Source of the DNA: an uncultured Prevotella sp.
Lineage (GTDB): Bacteria > Bacteroidota > Bacteroidia > Bacteroidales > Bacteroidaceae
Length of the DNA stretch: 64,000 nucleotides
Direction of reading: 5' to 3'
NCBI GenBank assembly: GCA_900316565.1
Contig: ONDK01000020.1
Coordinates: 1-64,000 of the forward strand
Made by a program: the position numbers and the translations under genes
Shown: piece after piece, positions 62,438 through 64,000 of the stretch
How positions within the stretch are numbered: position 1 is the first letter of the stretch
How the letters are laid out: each line of letters opens with the position of its first letter
Notes under the pieces: model-generated
What the model saw: only the letters and a program-made list of their open reading frames with translations
What the model was told of the DNA's origin: nothing
Database searches by the model: none

Positions 62438-62574
62438 CTTATGGAGGCTTCTGTGGCATACCGTATGACAACTGTACGTAATTAAAATAGGATATATAGG
62501 CATTAGCTTTATCAATACTTGTAAGGGAGCGAAACAAATAGGATAATCATAAAATTGAATTTGAATAATATTAA

Positions 62575-64000
62575 ATGGAAACATTTCTGATACGACTGCT
62601 GCAATTCTTCATGTCCATCTCGCTGCTTGTGCTGCTCCATGAGGGCGGACACGTGTTTTTTTCCAAGCTCTTTGGCGTGAGGGTTGAGAAGTTCTTTGTC
62701 TTCTTTGATGTCAAGATTGGCAAGTGGTCCGGGAAACTATTCTCCTGGAAACCGAAGAACTCCGATACGGAGTATGGACTGGGATGGCTGCCGCTGGGCG
62801 GATACTGCAAGATTGCGGGTATGATAGACGAAAGTATGGATACGGAACAGATGAAACGCGACCCACAGCCGTGGGAGTTCCGTACCAAACCGGCATGGCA
62901 GCGACTGCTCATAATGATAGGAGGCGTAACGGTGAACTTCATCCTTGCGCTCATCATCTACGCCGGTATAATGTTCGCCTGGGGCGAGACATACTATAAG
63001 GTACCAGATATGACGATGGGTATGGAGTTCAGCGAAGCGGCCAAACAGTACGGTTTCCGCGACCACGACATCATGCTCGGTACCGATCAGGGACCCTTTA
63101 AGGAGTTCCTCGATGTCAATGGCGACTTCTTCAGGCAGATAGCAAAGGCAAAACGCGTTGATATCATCCGTGACGGTAAGCGGATGAGCATCCCCATGCC
63201 GGGTAATCTTGACATGCTCGCGATGCTGAAGTCCGACCCTGTCTTCGTCCGTCCGTACCTCCCTTCAGATGTCGACAGTATTGTCTCACACGCTGACGCT
63301 GTGAAGGCCGGCATGATTTCTGTCGGGGGAAAGACTCCCGCGGAGGCCGCCGGGATACGGCGTGGCGACAAGATACTCGCCATCAACGGCCATCCCACCG
63401 ACTCCTGGAACAAGTTCAACTACCAGCTGACCGTCCTCGGTGACATCTTGAAAAGCAAGAAGACCGCAAAGGACTCCCTGCAGGTGCGCACCGTCAGCCT
63501 CGTCTTCCTTCATAAGGGCAGCACAAAAGCCGACACGGCTACTGTCGTCCTCTCTCCCGACCTTAAGCTCGGCATCTATCAGAGCTCATTTGCCGACTAT
63601 TACAAGCCGACACACATCAGCTACGGCTTCTTTGAGAGCATACCGGCAGGTGTCAGCTATGGCATCAACACGCTGAAGGGCTACGTCAGCAACTTCCAGT
63701 ACCTCTTCTCCGCCGACGGCGCTAAGAGCCTGGGAGGCTTCGGAGCCATTGGAAGCCTCTTCCCGCCGTTCTGGGACTGGTATATGTTCTGGAAGATGAC
63801 GGCATTCCTAAGCATTATCCTTGCCTTCATGAACATCCTTCCTATCCCGGCTCTCGACGGCGGTCATGTACTCTTCCTGCTCTACGAGATGATTACCCGC
63901 CGCAAGCCGAGCGAGAAGTTTATGATTTACGCCGAATATGCGGGTATAGCGGTACTGCTCTTGCTGCTTATCGTTGCCAACCTCAACGATATCCTGCGCT
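62575..64000 (+). CDS. rseP: RseP-type site-2 membrane metalloprotease, truncated by the window end
   Basis: 475 codons are visible and the frame runs off the end without a stop. Site-2 proteases cleave membrane anti-sigma factors. The zinc motif LLHEGGH (His22, Glu23, His26) is in the first membrane helix, a PDZ domain lies at about 240-285 (GKTPAEAAGIRRGDKILAINGH), and the last zinc ligand Asp428 sits in NILPIPALDGGHVLF. The start at 62575 begins directly with a membrane segment (FLIRLLQFFMSISLLVLL). About 137 bp separate it from dxr. The missing end is probably short, since RseP homologues of this group are about 460-500 aa. Confidence 0.93.
   Translation, partial: METFLIRLLQFFMSISLLVLLHEGGHVFFSKLFGVRVEKFFVFFDVKIGKWSGKLFSWKPKNSDTEYGLGWLPLGGYCKIAGMIDESMDTEQMKRDPQPWEFRTKPAWQRLLIMIGGVTVNFILALIIYAGIMFAWGETYYKVPDMTMGMEFSEAAKQYGFRDHDIMLGTDQGPFKEFLDVNGDFFRQIAKAKRVDIIRDGKRMSIPMPGNLDMLAMLKSDPVFVRPYLPSDVDSIVSHADAVKAGMISVGGKTPAEAAGIRRGDKILAINGHPTDSWNKFNYQLTVLGDILKSKKTAKDSLQVRTVSLVFLHKGSTKADTATVVLSPDLKLGIYQSSFADYYKPTHISYGFFESIPAGVSYGINTLKGYVSNFQYLFSADGAKSLGGFGAIGSLFPPFWDWYMFWKMTAFLSIILAFMNILPIPALDGGHVLFLLYEMITRRKPSEKFMIYAEYAGIAVLLLLLIVANLNDILR

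Noticed and set aside
38358..64000. Long antisense open frames (for example opposite dprA, dxr, murA)
   Set aside because: They are shadows caused by the codon composition of well-recognised genes on the other strand and have no domain signatures.

Overview
The window looks like chromosomal DNA of a Prevotella-like member of the Bacteroidales. The reasons are the many promoters of the form TTTG-N19/20-TAnnTTTG, a SusC/SusD remnant, two propeller-type AraC regulators, an S46 peptidase, Bacteroidetes-typical conserved proteins (DUF2851, DUF4290, WbqC, a DUF5686-like barrel, a THUMP-like methyltransferase) and clade-typical gene order (dapB-lepB-wbqC; DUF4290-murA-rimM-dxr-rseP). No rRNA, tRNA, CRISPR array, integrase or intact insertion sequence was seen.

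1-11.3 kb is a decayed polysaccharide-utilisation region. After a repeat-rich leader come a three-module pectin enzyme (acetyl-esterase-like / PL10 pectate lyase / CE8-like pectin esterase) and a secreted GH2 glycosidase. A minus-strand periplasmic-sensor/AraC regulator follows, broken by one in-frame TGA where its intact paralogue has Trp. The regulator's first codon lies about 12 bp from an abrupt junction with the last ~260 residues of a SusC-type receptor, which is followed by an intact SusD. Codon and base use appear to change at this junction.

11.6-22.1 kb is core housekeeping: a THUMP-like methyltransferase, a GNAT-family protein, parE, an S41 processing protease whose signal-peptide codons form a 23-bp perfect hairpin, ybeY, a PfkB-family sugar kinase, an M16 protease and nadA. 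22.2-28.6 kb is a small glycan locus: an intact kinase-less propeller-Y_Y_Y-TM-AraC regulator divergent from a 1249-aa GH95 enzyme.

28.6-34.5 kb carries pnp, a TPR protein, dusB and a TauE/SafE permease. 34.5-35.1 kb is a gene-free cluster of nested inverted repeats, including a MITE-like element with 27-bp ends, and shares sequence families with 1-260, 35.8 and 53.3 kb. 35.1-41.3 kb holds wbqC-lepB-dapB facing DUF2851, a thioesterase and dprA.

41.4-47.3 kb holds a DPP7-type S46 peptidase, a polysaccharide flippase, a 190-bp mirrored minisatellite, an S23/Avd-like four-helix-bundle protein and an SpmA-SpmB fusion. 47.4-55.5 kb holds a metal P-type ATPase behind a TGCAACC-T-GGTTGCA palindrome, coaD, ruvB, a DUF5686-like barrel and a DEAD-box helicase. 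55.6-64 kb holds nadD, gmk and yicC facing tsaB, then DUF4290, murA (active-site Cys replaced by Asp), rimM, dxr and a truncated rseP.

Base-composition remarks are by eye. Families were recognised from motifs, without any database search.
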